In this document: positions 1-5,708 of the stretch, piece by piece
Layout: the number at the start of each line of letters is the position of its first letter
Position numbering within the stretch: the first letter of the stretch is position 1
Origin: Deltaproteobacteria bacterium
Lineage (GTDB): Bacteria; Desulfobacterota; Desulfobulbia; Desulfobulbales; Desulfocapsaceae
NCBI GenBank assembly: GCA_021779275.1
Contig: JAJYAX010000121.1
Location: forward strand, 1-5,708
DNA: 5,708 nucleotides
Direction of reading: 5' to 3'
Made by a program: the position numbers and the translations under genes
The notes under the pieces: generated by a model
What the model was told of the DNA's origin: nothing
The model's database searches: none
What the model saw: only the letters and a program-made list of their open reading frames with translations

Positions 1-338
1 CCAACTACTTTGCCCAACACGGCTGGCAGCCCGGAAAACCCGTGACAATCCCCTTGTACACGAAGGGAGCGGTCGACCTGGAAACGGGCATAGAGACCAG
101 ATATTCACTCGCCGCCTTAGAGCAGGCCGGCCTGCATCCGGCACGCCCCTGCACATCCGAAGGGCCTTTCTGTTTACTGCTCCTCCGGCATCGAAACTCC
201 GATCAATATCTGGCAGGTTACCCCAATTTTTATACCATCACCCGCTATAACCACAGCACCTATTACGCCATGGCCGTACACGAACTGGGCCAGGCGATCA
301 AGCAGAGACTCCGGTCAGAGACCGCGAGCCTCCGATGA
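1..338 (+). CDS. mltB: Membrane-bound lytic murein transglycosylase B, C-terminal fragment
   Basis: The gene enters from the left edge, so only the last 111 codons are present (reading frame starts at base 3; stop TGA at 336-338). The product is a lytic transglycosylase that cleaves the glycan strands of peptidoglycan to give 1,6-anhydromuramic ends, acting in the periplasm, usually as an outer-membrane lipoprotein. The visible part begins NYFAQHGWQPGKP and ends with the family's hallmark PNFYTITRYNHSTYYAMAV followed by HELGQAI. This matches, almost residue for residue, the C-terminus I recall for E. coli MltB (PNFYTITRYNHSTHYAMAV). The catalytic glutamate and any signal peptide lie upstream of the window and cannot be checked. 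The tail after the conserved block is only about a dozen residues, as expected. The gene converges on the HAD gene with 3 bp between stop codons, leaving no room for a dedicated terminator. The family call is firm; the gene symbol follows from it. Confidence 0.92.
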   Translation, partial: NYFAQHGWQPGKPVTIPLYTKGAVDLETGIETRYSLAALEQAGLHPARPCTSEGPFCLLLLRHRNSDQYLAGYPNFYTITRYNHSTYYAMAVHELGQAIKQRLRSETASLR

Positions 339-341
339 ATA

Positions 342-941
342 TCAGGCCGGATCCGCATCCACCATGGCGCGGATCTCCTGCCAATTCTCCACCGTCTGAA
401 AGGTGTGCCGGTTCCTGTTCCATGGCTGCGAGAACACAAAGGGTGTGATCTCGGAATCATGCAGGATCTCACAGGTCCGGGCCCGGTCGTCGACGAAGTA
501 TTTCAGCCCCTGCTCCCTGATATAACTGATCTTGCCGTCATGATCACCCATGGCGATCAGGTTGATCTTCCGGCAGGTCCGGGCCGGGAAAAAGGTGTCC
601 AGCCAGTCGGCCACCGGCTGCCATTGCGGCCGGGCGGTGATGATGGTCACCTGCGCCATACCCGCCAGTTCGTTGACAACATCCCGCATGCCGGGCATGG
701 GCTTGAGCCCCGCCGCCAGCGAGTCCATCAGGATATCGTTGAATATCTCTTCGACTACAGGCAACGGGATGTTCAGACACTCCTCCACCTGAAAACTGGT
801 AATATCCTCGGCGGTAAAGGAGCAGTACCGGTATTTTTCACAGGCGATCCGGAGAAAGGCCTCGGCAATATCGGCAATCACGCCGTCGAAGTCAAAGCCG
901 ATCTCGCCGGGGGCGATTTTAAAGACTGGTGGTTTCATCAT
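342..941 (-). CDS. HAD-superfamily nucleotidase-like phosphatase (NT5C/YqfW type)
   Basis: A 199-residue cytosolic protein with the complete HAD phosphatase motif set. Motif I is FDFDGVIAD at residues 16-24, with nucleophile D17 and general acid/base D19. Motif II is TIITARP at 99-105, with T102. The motif III lysine is K137 in GDHDGK, and motif IV is FVDDR at 149-153, with D151/D152 binding magnesium. The FDFDGVIAD start, the ITARP motif and the size fit the 5'-nucleotidase NT5C-like group, which removes phosphate from nucleoside monophosphates. The actual substrate is not shown by the sequence. It is the last gene of the minus-strand cluster. Its ATG at 941 overlaps the panE stop (ATGA), and a second ATG lies at 938. 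The AAAGG at 948-944 is only 2 nt from the first ATG but 5 nt from the second, so translation may really begin at 938, removing one Met. No signal peptide or membrane segment is seen. Confidence 0.83.
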   Translation of the reverse strand: MMKPPVFKIAPGEIGFDFDGVIADIAEAFLRIACEKYRYCSFTAEDITSFQVEECLNIPLPVVEEIFNDILMDSLAAGLKPMPGMRDVVNELAGMAQVTIITARPQWQPVADWLDTFFPARTCRKINLIAMGDHDGKISYIREQGLKYFVDDRARTCEILHDSEITPFVFSQPWNRNRHTFQTVENWQEIRAMVDADPA

Positions 942-1882
942 GACCTTTGGGTGCTGTAATTGCTCTCGATCTCTTTGACCCTCCTGACCAGGGCAGTGTT
1001 GACCGGGGTCGCGATCCCGAAATGCAGGGCCTCCCTGACCACCGCTCCGTTGATCGCGTCGATTTCGGTGGGCCTTTTTTTCAGGACATCCTGCCGCATG
1101 GAGGAGATGTTCCGGGCCGTGGCCCGGCAGACCGCCACGGTGGCCTGATACGGATCATTCTCAACGGGAATGCCTTTGGCGAGCGCTACCTGTTCCGCCT
1201 CCCCGACAGCCTCCCGCATCTCCCGTTCGACCCCGGCAATGGTCAGCAGCTCTCCGTTCATGCAGTCATGAATCGCCGTCAGGGCGTTGATGCCGACATT
1301 GACGAAGAGTTTGGCCCATAAACGGGTAAGGATGTTCTCCGACACGGAGGCCGACAGTCTGGCGGCCTGCAGGGCAGCCACCGTTTTCACGAGCAAGGCC
1401 TGTGAGATGTCATCGGGCCGGTCAAGGAACCCGAGAAAGGTCGCCCCGTCACCGGCATGACGGACATGCCCGGTCCCGAGCGAGGTCGCCCCCTCGCTGG
1501 TGCAGCCAAAGGCGGCGGCCGCCTCTCCCACCCTGTCCCGAAGGTCCACATGGCCGACACCGTTCTGCATGAAGATCAGAAGAGTCCCGGGCTGCAGGAG
1601 CGGACGGCAGAATTCCAGGGCGGCTTCGATGGCATAGGACTTGACGCAGAGAAAAAGGACATCGGCTCTTTCAATGATCAGCGGGTCGGCGCAGGCGTTC
1701 ACCGGATACCGTTTCTGCCGGTCGAATTTCTCGTAGAGAAGCCCTTTCCTGCGGATCTGCTCTGCTCTTTTCGGATCGTGGTCGAGGATCCAGAGGACAT
1801 GATCGGTCCTGGCCGCAGCCTCAGCCAGTTTCGCGCCCAACAAACAGCCCAGTGCCCCCGGCCCCACTATTACAAAACGCAT
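938..1882 (-). CDS. panE: Ketopantoate reductase family protein (PanE/ApbA)
   Basis: A 314-residue protein, close to the roughly 300 usual for the family. PanE reduces 2-dehydropantoate to pantoate with NADPH in the cytosol, a step of pantothenate and CoA synthesis. The N-terminal Rossmann domain opens with GPGALG (residues 7-12), the dinucleotide-binding loop. QNG at 106-108 places the conserved cofactor/substrate asparagine at N107. The C-terminal helical domain holds the catalytic lysine K191 in LWAKLFVNVGIN, with N195 and N199 at the same +4 and +8 spacing as in E. coli PanE. SSMRQD and RPTEID supply S261 and E273, again with the E. coli spacing of 12. All catalytic residues are therefore present, although paralogues acting on other 2-oxo acids share them. 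GGGAG at 1890-1886 lies 3 nt before the ATG, and GGAGG at 1899-1895 lies 12 nt before it. The gene follows the OB-fold gene after 22 bp and overlaps the start of the HAD gene. Confidence 0.88.
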   Translation of the reverse strand: MRFVIVGPGALGCLLGAKLAEAAARTDHVLWILDHDPKRAEQIRRKGLLYEKFDRQKRYPVNACADPLIIERADVLFLCVKSYAIEAALEFCRPLLQPGTLLIFMQNGVGHVDLRDRVGEAAAAFGCTSEGATSLGTGHVRHAGDGATFLGFLDRPDDISQALLVKTVAALQAARLSASVSENILTRLWAKLFVNVGINALTAIHDCMNGELLTIAGVEREMREAVGEAEQVALAKGIPVENDPYQATVAVCRATARNISSMRQDVLKKRPTEIDAINGAVVREALHFGIATPVNTALVRRVKEIESNYSTQRS

Positions 1883-1904
1883 AGTCTCCCGCTGCCTCCG
1901 GCAA

Positions 1905-2471
1905 TTATTTTTTTATCTTCGCCTCTTCAATGATCGCAGTATAGGAGTAGCCCGCCCCGAAATCCTTATCGGCCGTCAGCTTCCCTTGCACGGTGACCAC
2001 ATCCCCGACGACCGCCTCTTCCGTGGAAGTGGCGACCAGATCATGGGTGTTTTGCAGCGGATCGCCGCTCCCGTCCTGGATATGAATCCAATTCCTGCCC
2101 ATGATACCCGGATTATACTTCACCACCTTGCCCCGCACCTGGACGATCTTTCCGGCCAGTTCCTTTTTTTTGGAAAAGATCTCCTGCACGGTATAGGCGT
2201 TGTCGCCGACAGCCTTTTCAACCTTCACCTCAGCAAAGGGGGCCATGGCGGCGGCGCTCCCGCCGGACACCTGTTGCGGCGTCAACTTGGGCGCAACGCC
2301 AGGCGTCTCAGCCTTGACCGCCTCGTTGAAGGAGCCATCCGTGGAGGCAGCCGCCCTAGGGGGTTCCTTGGTGCTCGCTGCCGCTTCCGCATGGGCGGCG
2401 ACGGAAAATTGAAGGACACAGAGGGAAAGTGAGGTGAAAAAGAGCGCCTGTAAAAAAAATCTGGTGGACAT
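1905..2471 (-). CDS. Exported OB-fold protein, NrfJ-like
   Basis: A 188-residue protein in three parts. Residues 1-28 form a Sec signal peptide: a short Arg-containing start, a hydrophobic core, and an AHA|E cleavage site after residue 28. C18 does not sit in a lipobox because residue 17 is Leu, so a soluble periplasmic protein is likelier than a lipoprotein. Residues 29-80 are an Ala/Pro/Ser/Thr-rich, probably disordered linker. Residues from about 91 to 186 resemble the small bacterial OB-fold (tRNA_anti-like/NrfJ) domain: GKIVQVRGKV at 107-116, GRNWIHIQDGSG at 125-136, DLVATST at 144-150, GDVVTVQGKL at 156-165, and an aromatic-rich last strand around 170-184. Relatives are often labelled nucleotide- or DNA-binding, which is doubtful for an exported protein; some lie near multihaem cytochrome genes, but none is visible here. 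GGAGA at 2482-2478 lies 6 nt before the ATG. It is the first gene of the cluster with panE. The exact role is unknown. Confidence 0.8.
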   Translation of the reverse strand: MSTRFFLQALFFTSLSLCVLQFSVAAHAEAAASTKEPPRAAASTDGSFNEAVKAETPGVAPKLTPQQVSGGSAAAMAPFAEVKVEKAVGDNAYTVQEIFSKKKELAGKIVQVRGKVVKYNPGIMGRNWIHIQDGSGDPLQNTHDLVATSTEEAVVGDVVTVQGKLTADKDFGAGYSYTAIIEEAKIKK

Positions 2472-2552
2472 AGCTGTTCTCCGGTTGTGCCGAATGGATA
2501 AAAGAGACCGCTCCGCTCCTCAAAGAAGGCCGGAACGTTTTTGACTCCATCA

Positions 2553-2581
2553 TTTTTAATCATTTCCCCGCAGGAAAGCAA
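2553..2581 (-). promoter_or_regulatory. Possible sigma-70-type promoter for the OB-fold/panE/HAD cluster
   Basis: Reading the minus strand, TTGCTT (2581-2576) and TAAAAA (2558-2553) are separated by 17 nt in the 168-bp gap between glgX and the OB-fold gene. The match to consensus is modest: 3 of 6 at -35 and 4 of 6 at -10. The transcript would start near 2546 and carry a leader of about 75 nt. No terminator with a U-run was found after the glgX stop, so read-through from glgX into this cluster is also possible. Confidence 0.28.
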
Positions 2582-2639
2582 CTCATTCGACAATCCCCGG
2601 CAGAGGTGCAGGCGCCGGATCTTCCCGCCGGACCTCCCT

Positions 2640-4754
2640 TTATCCCTTGGCCGACTGCAGGACGACGGCCGCCATGGCCTTCACCTTGACCCTGCCGGTC
2701 GCCGGCCCCTTCCTTTCTCCTCCCATGGAGAGGAAGTCAGCCGGGGCCGGGGCTGCGGTATCGATGAGTGTATACCACTGCCGTTTTTCGTCGCGGTCAG
2801 GGACATCGGGAAGACGAAACACCACATCCTGCTCCCGGTTCCCGTTCAGCATGACAAAGAAATCATCCTCTCTCTCCCCTCTGGAGCCCCTGCCGTCCAG
2901 CAGGAAGGCCAGCGTCCGGCAGTCCGGAGACCAATCCTGCCGCCCGGGCTCAAGGGATTGCCAGAGGATTTCGGTTGTCCCGGCGCTCCCGGCGGCGCCT
3001 TCACTCTCGGCGAAAAAGTCTTCGCGGCGGAAGAGGGTGTATTTTTTCCTCAGCTGGATGCATTTTCTGAAAAATCGCAGCAGATCCGCGTTCTTTTCGG
3101 CAAGCGACCAATCCAGCCAGCTGGTCGGGTTATCCTGACACCAGGCATTATTGTTGCCGTTCTGGCTCCGTCCGAATTCGTCGCCGGCGACAAACATCGG
3201 CACCCCCTGCGAGAGGAGCAGGATAACGGCCAGGCTGCGGATCCGCCGGAGACGCAGCTCGCTTATCTTTTTGCCGGCGACAGCCCCCTCCCTGCCGCTG
3301 TTCCAGCTGATATTATGGTTTTCCCCGTCCCGGTTCTCCTCGCCGTTGGCCAGGTTGTGTTTCTCGTTATAGCTCACCAGGTCGTACAGGGTGAAGCCAT
3401 CGTGGCTGGTCAGGAAATTGATGGAGTTGCACGGCCCCCGGGAGTTGGACCGGTAGAGATCCGAACTGCCCGCTATCCTGGTGGCAAGGCTGGCAACCGT
3501 CCCTTCGTGACCGGCCATGAAGCCCCGGACATCATCCCTGAACCGGCCGTTCCATTCGCCCCAGCGGGCGTCGCTGGAGAACGATCCAACCTGATAGACC
3601 CCGGCCGCATCCCAGGCCTCGGCGATGATCTTGGTCTCGCGCAGGATGGGGTCTTCGGCGATGATCTCGATCATGGGCGGGTTGGACAGCACATTGCCCT
3701 TCTTGTCCCGGCCGAGTATGGAGGCGAGATCGAAACGGAAGCCGTCCACATGCATCTCGATCACCCAGAAACGCAGGGAGCTGCGGATCAGTTCGCGGAC
3801 CACCGGGTGATTGCAGTTCAGGGTGTTGCCGCAGCCGGAAAAGTTCAGATAGGCGCGCTGTTCTTCATCCAAGAGATAATAAATGGGATTGTCGATGCCG
3901 CGGAAGCTACTGGTGACCCCATCATAGCCGCCCTCACCGGTATGGTTGTAGACAATGTCGAGGATGACCTCAATGCCCGCCTGGTGGAGGGCGAGGACCA
4001 TGGCCTTGAACTCGTTGACCGGATCCTCGCAGGCAGAGGCATAGCCCGACTTCAGGGCGAAAAACGAGACCGGATTGTAGCCCCAGAAATTCTTCAGCAA
4101 CCCGCCGTCGGCCGGGTCCCGGAAGATGTTGTCGTTCTCGTCGAATTCGGTCACCGGCATCAGCTCCACCGCCGTCACCCCCAGGTCCCGCAGATAGGGA
4201 ATTTTTTCGATGATGCCCCGGTAGGTACCGGCATGAGCCACCCCCGAGGTCCCATGCCGGGTAAAACCCCGGACATGCAGCTCATAGATGATCGTCTCGG
4301 ACAGCGGGGTCTTCAGCGGATGGTCGTCCTGCCAGTCGAAGTCGTGCCGGATGATCCGGCAGCAGGGCTGTCCGCCGTAATCGGCCAGGGCTCCCCATGG
4401 TCTCGGGGTCAGCATCTGGGCGCAGGGATCGACGAGAAGTGTCCGGCTGTCGTAGACCAGGCCGGATCCCGGCAGGTCGGTGACCCCGTCGATTGTATAT
4501 CCATAGGTCAGATCGACCCTGTCGGTCTCCAGTAAAATATGCCAGATATCGCCGGTTTTATTGATATTCGGAGAGAGGGGAATCTCATGCCGCTCTCCCG
4601 CGCCATGGGTGGACGCCGGCCATTCCACCACCAGCGTCACCGCCTTCCCGTGGCGGGAAAAGAGCGAAAAATTGATCCCTTCCGGCAACACGGTCGGCCC
4701 CAGGGGAAAGGGGCGGCCTCTTTTTTTGATCAAGGGGGAGATTTTTTTGGACAT
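2640..4754 (-). CDS. glgX: Glycogen debranching enzyme, GlgX/TreX-type isoamylase (GH13)
   Basis: A complete 704-residue cytosolic enzyme that hydrolyses alpha-1,6 branches of glycogen or phosphorylase-limit dextrin. It is longer than E. coli GlgX (about 660) and nearer to TreX-type enzymes. An N-terminal CBM48-like beta domain (about 14-115, with PLGPTVLPEGINFSLFS) precedes the GH13 barrel (about 150-560). All four barrel regions are intact: DIVYNH (266-271), DGFRFD with nucleophile D342, IIAEAWD with acid E379, and SHDG with transition-state aspartate D452. GYNPVSFF (225-232), SWNSGREG (483-490) and GDEFGRSQNGNNNAWCQD (524-541) are typical of the isoamylase/GlgX group. A C-terminal beta domain with DWSPDCRTLAFLLDG (607-621) and FVMLNG closes it. 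An in-frame TAG lies six codons upstream, so the ATG at 4754 is the first available start; no Shine-Dalgarno sequence precedes it. Codons 3-5 and 10-12 contain A7 tracts. No other glycogen gene is visible nearby. Confidence 0.96.
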   Translation of the reverse strand: MSKKISPLIKKRGRPFPLGPTVLPEGINFSLFSRHGKAVTLVVEWPASTHGAGERHEIPLSPNINKTGDIWHILLETDRVDLTYGYTIDGVTDLPGSGLVYDSRTLLVDPCAQMLTPRPWGALADYGGQPCCRIIRHDFDWQDDHPLKTPLSETIIYELHVRGFTRHGTSGVAHAGTYRGIIEKIPYLRDLGVTAVELMPVTEFDENDNIFRDPADGGLLKNFWGYNPVSFFALKSGYASACEDPVNEFKAMVLALHQAGIEVILDIVYNHTGEGGYDGVTSSFRGIDNPIYYLLDEEQRAYLNFSGCGNTLNCNHPVVRELIRSSLRFWVIEMHVDGFRFDLASILGRDKKGNVLSNPPMIEIIAEDPILRETKIIAEAWDAAGVYQVGSFSSDARWGEWNGRFRDDVRGFMAGHEGTVASLATRIAGSSDLYRSNSRGPCNSINFLTSHDGFTLYDLVSYNEKHNLANGEENRDGENHNISWNSGREGAVAGKKISELRLRRIRSLAVILLLSQGVPMFVAGDEFGRSQNGNNNAWCQDNPTSWLDWSLAEKNADLLRFFRKCIQLRKKYTLFRREDFFAESEGAAGSAGTTEILWQSLEPGRQDWSPDCRTLAFLLDGRGSRGEREDDFFVMLNGNREQDVVFRLPDVPDRDEKRQWYTLIDTAAPAPADFLSMGGERKGPATGRVKVKAMAAVVLQSAKG

Positions 4755-4782
4755 ATTTGAGAATGATAACTACAATCAATTA

Positions 4783-4809
4783 GAAGATGCGACGAAGATG
4801 AGAGGAAGG
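4783..4809 (+). repeat. Three GAAG-starting units at 11-bp spacing
   Basis: GAAGATG at 4783-4789 and again at 4794-4800, followed by GAAGG at 4805-4809, start exactly 11 bp apart, about one turn of the helix. The third copy is degenerate. They lie upstream of both the glgX and the DUF1566 gene. A regulator binding one DNA face is conceivable, but the array is short and could be chance in a purine-rich stretch. Confidence 0.35.
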
Positions 4810-4887
4810 AAACGTATCCAAACCCGTTGAGTATAGTGTATCGTAGGATTACCAAACCACGAAGGAAAAAATGCATCAGACCGAAAG

Positions 4888-4900
4888 CAAGGAGACGGAT
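4888..4900 (+). promoter_or_regulatory. Shine-Dalgarno deciding the DUF1566 gene start
   Basis: CAAGGAG followed by ACGGAT places a strong AAGGAG core (4889-4894) 6 nt before the ATG at 4901. The alternative in-frame ATG at 4871 has AAGGA (4862-4866) only 4 nt upstream. Starting there would add the ten residues MHQTESKETD, which are polar and look unlike a structured N-terminus. The spacing favours 4901. Confidence 0.65.
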
Positions 4901-5708
4901 ATGTATCAGAAATTGAGAATTGGCGACAGGACGATCAGCCCCATCGACTGGGAGATGACCCCGGATTTAAGCTTCGGCACCTACGAGTCCTGGGGGGGGC
5001 GTGAACGGGTCCGGAACAACGATGAGCGCGTCTACTATTTCTTTGTCGATGCCTGGGGAAAAACCCCCAAGGTCTGCCTGATGGAACGAGGGATCAAGCA
5101 TGCCAAGATACTGGCTGAGATAGCGGCCCCGGCGGATATCGTCAAGCGGTGCGTCGACGGCCAGGGACGCTCCGCCCGGCTGGAACGAAGTTACGCCATT
5201 GACGAGCCGTTGAAAGAATGGCTGATCGCCACCGTCCTTGACGGCGGCAAGAGTTCCTTCGTCCTCCCGGTAGCCGATGAGTCAACCGATGAGGATATGG
5301 GCGCGCCCCTGCCCCTGCAGGGGGAGGCGGCCCTTACGGTTCCCCCATGCGCCCTGCCGTCGGAGGCCGCCATCATCAATGAGGAGCAGGCCAGGGAGAT
5401 CATCACCCGCTGGGGCTTCTTCGATACCTTTCTGAACCCCGGAGGCAGCTTTGCCAAGGCCTTGACAAGGACCGGGGATGCACAGGTTGTGGTTGACGAG
5501 CGGACGTCTCTGATGTGGCAGCGGGGCGGTATCGACATCACCTCGACCCGCACCATGCAGCACAGGATCGAGGCTCTGAACGGGCGGCGTCTGGCGGGCT
5601 TCGACGACTGGCGTCTGCCCTCTCTGGAGGAGGCCATGTCCCTGCTGGAACCGGCTGAGAACGCCAAGGGCATCCATCTCCACCCCTGTTTTTCCAAGGA
5701 GCAGCCCT
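4901..5708 (+). CDS. DUF1566 (Lcl C-terminal-like) protein with unrecognised N-terminal domain, 3' partial
   Basis: 269 codons are visible with no stop before the right edge. Residues 1 to about 115 form a compact domain I do not recognise. It is rich in Trp, Tyr and charged residues, with notable stretches DWEMTPDLSFGTYESWGGRE (16-35), VYYFFVDAWGK (44-54) and CLMERGIKHAKILAEIAAP (59-77). Residues about 120-155 are an acidic, Pro/Ala-rich linker. From about 190 a DUF1566 domain begins: DAQVVVDERTSLMWQRGG (193-210), the paired LN (226-227) and GFDDWRLPSLEEAMSLL (233-249). These match the family pattern of TGLMWQ, then LN, then DWRLPT.KEL. The domain continues past the edge. There is no signal peptide or membrane segment, so a cytosolic location is likely, whereas many DUF1566 proteins are exported. 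A G8 tract lies at codons 31-33. The gene is divergent from glgX. Function is unknown. Confidence 0.82.
   Translation, partial: MYQKLRIGDRTISPIDWEMTPDLSFGTYESWGGRERVRNNDERVYYFFVDAWGKTPKVCLMERGIKHAKILAEIAAPADIVKRCVDGQGRSARLERSYAIDEPLKEWLIATVLDGGKSSFVLPVADESTDEDMGAPLPLQGEAALTVPPCALPSEAAIINEEQAREIITRWGFFDTFLNPGGSFAKALTRTGDAQVVVDERTSLMWQRGGIDITSTRTMQHRIEALNGRRLAGFDDWRLPSLEEAMSLLEPAENAKGIHLHPCFSKEQP
4992..4999 (+). repeat. G8 homopolymer inside the DUF1566 gene
   Basis: Eight consecutive G residues spell the end of Trp31 and all of Gly32-Gly33 in TGG GGG GGG. The frame before and after the tract is the same one that yields the DUF1566 motifs, so the gene is in frame at length eight. A change of one base would stop translation early. 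Tracts of this length can slip during replication, or be miscalled in sequencing. Confidence 0.85.

Larger units (their letters stand above)
4755..4900. promoter_or_regulatory. Divergent intergenic region between glgX and the DUF1566 gene
   Basis: This gap must hold the promoters of both divergent genes. On the minus strand TATCAT (4768-4763) matches a -10 box at 5 of 6 positions and would place a transcript start near 4756, almost at the glgX ATG; no convincing -35 lies 17 nt away. On the plus strand TATAGT (4832-4837), also 5 of 6, could serve the DUF1566 gene, again without a good -35. Three short GAAG-starting units lie at exact 11-bp spacing between them. The elements are suggestive only. 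Confidence 0.35.

Noticed and set aside
405..2432. Long plus-strand frames at 405-959, 1457-1933 and 1986-2432
   Set aside because: Each is in register and antisense to a well-supported minus-strand gene (HAD, panE, OB-fold), the same codon-bias effect. None has a recognisable protein motif.
2282..2593. Small minus-strand frames starting in the glgX/OB-fold gap (65 and 103 codons)
   Set aside because: They run out of frame through the OB-fold gene's signal peptide and linker, have no good ribosome site and no recognisable content.
2593..2620. Possible terminator after glgX: CCGGC/GCCGG stem (2597-2601 with 2614-2618)
   Set aside because: The stem is only five strong pairs with a 12-nt loop, and no U-run follows on the minus strand.
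2541..4535. A 664-codon open frame on the plus strand opposite glgX
   Set aside because: It lies in codon register with glgX, where antisense stops require the sense codons TTA, CTA or TCA. glgX simply avoids these rare codons. The translated product is low-complexity and Pro/Gly/Arg-rich, with no recognisable domain, whereas glgX has all its catalytic motifs.
4561..4830. An 89-codon plus-strand frame over the glgX start and its upstream region
   Set aside because: Most of it is antisense to the conserved CBM48-encoding part of glgX, and its product has no family features.
5191..5697. Minus-strand open frames of 168 and 133 codons opposite the DUF1566 gene
   Set aside because: The plus strand shows clear DUF1566 motifs in one continuous frame, and the minus-strand products are Arg/Ser/Pro-rich without domains.
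1..5708. Mobile element, CRISPR, defence system or biosynthetic cluster
   Set aside because: No transposase, integrase, repeat-spacer array, target-site duplication, tRNA or defence-type gene was seen on either strand. The gene content is mainly housekeeping.

Overview
The window looks like an ordinary stretch of bacterial chromosome from a moderately GC-rich Gram-negative species. A MltB-type murein transglycosylase and an exported OB-fold protein point to a cell with a periplasm. The combination of an NrfJ-like OB-fold protein, an isoamylase-type GlgX and a DUF1566 protein suggests a Desulfobacterota (Desulfobulbales-like) sulfate reducer or relative. That assignment is inference from gene content and is not proven by the sequence. 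No RNA gene, CRISPR array, insertion sequence, integrase or phage gene was found.

Layout. At 1-338 (+) is the C-terminal end of mltB. It converges, with only 3 bp between stop codons, on a three-gene minus-strand cluster read from right to left: a secreted OB-fold protein (2471-1905), a PanE-family ketopantoate reductase (1882-938) and a HAD-superfamily nucleotidase-like phosphatase (941-342). The last two overlap in an ATGATGA junction, so they are almost certainly co-translated. A 168-bp gap (2472-2639) holding a possible promoter separates the cluster from glgX (4754-2640, -), a complete glycogen-debranching enzyme with every GH13 catalytic residue in place. A 146-bp region with A/T-rich stretches then lies between divergent starts. 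It leads to a plus-strand gene from 4901 that runs off the right edge; it joins an unrecognised N-terminal domain of about 115 residues to the start of a DUF1566 (Lcl C-terminal-like) domain.

How they work together. The genes serve separate housekeeping roles: peptidoglycan turnover, pantothenate/CoA synthesis, nucleotide or phosphate-ester hydrolysis, and glycogen breakdown. They do not form a recognisable single pathway. The least understood item is the DUF1566 protein, with a new-looking N-terminal domain, two plausible starts and a G8 tract early in its coding sequence. Long antisense open frames opposite every minus-strand gene are codon-bias shadows and are not annotated.
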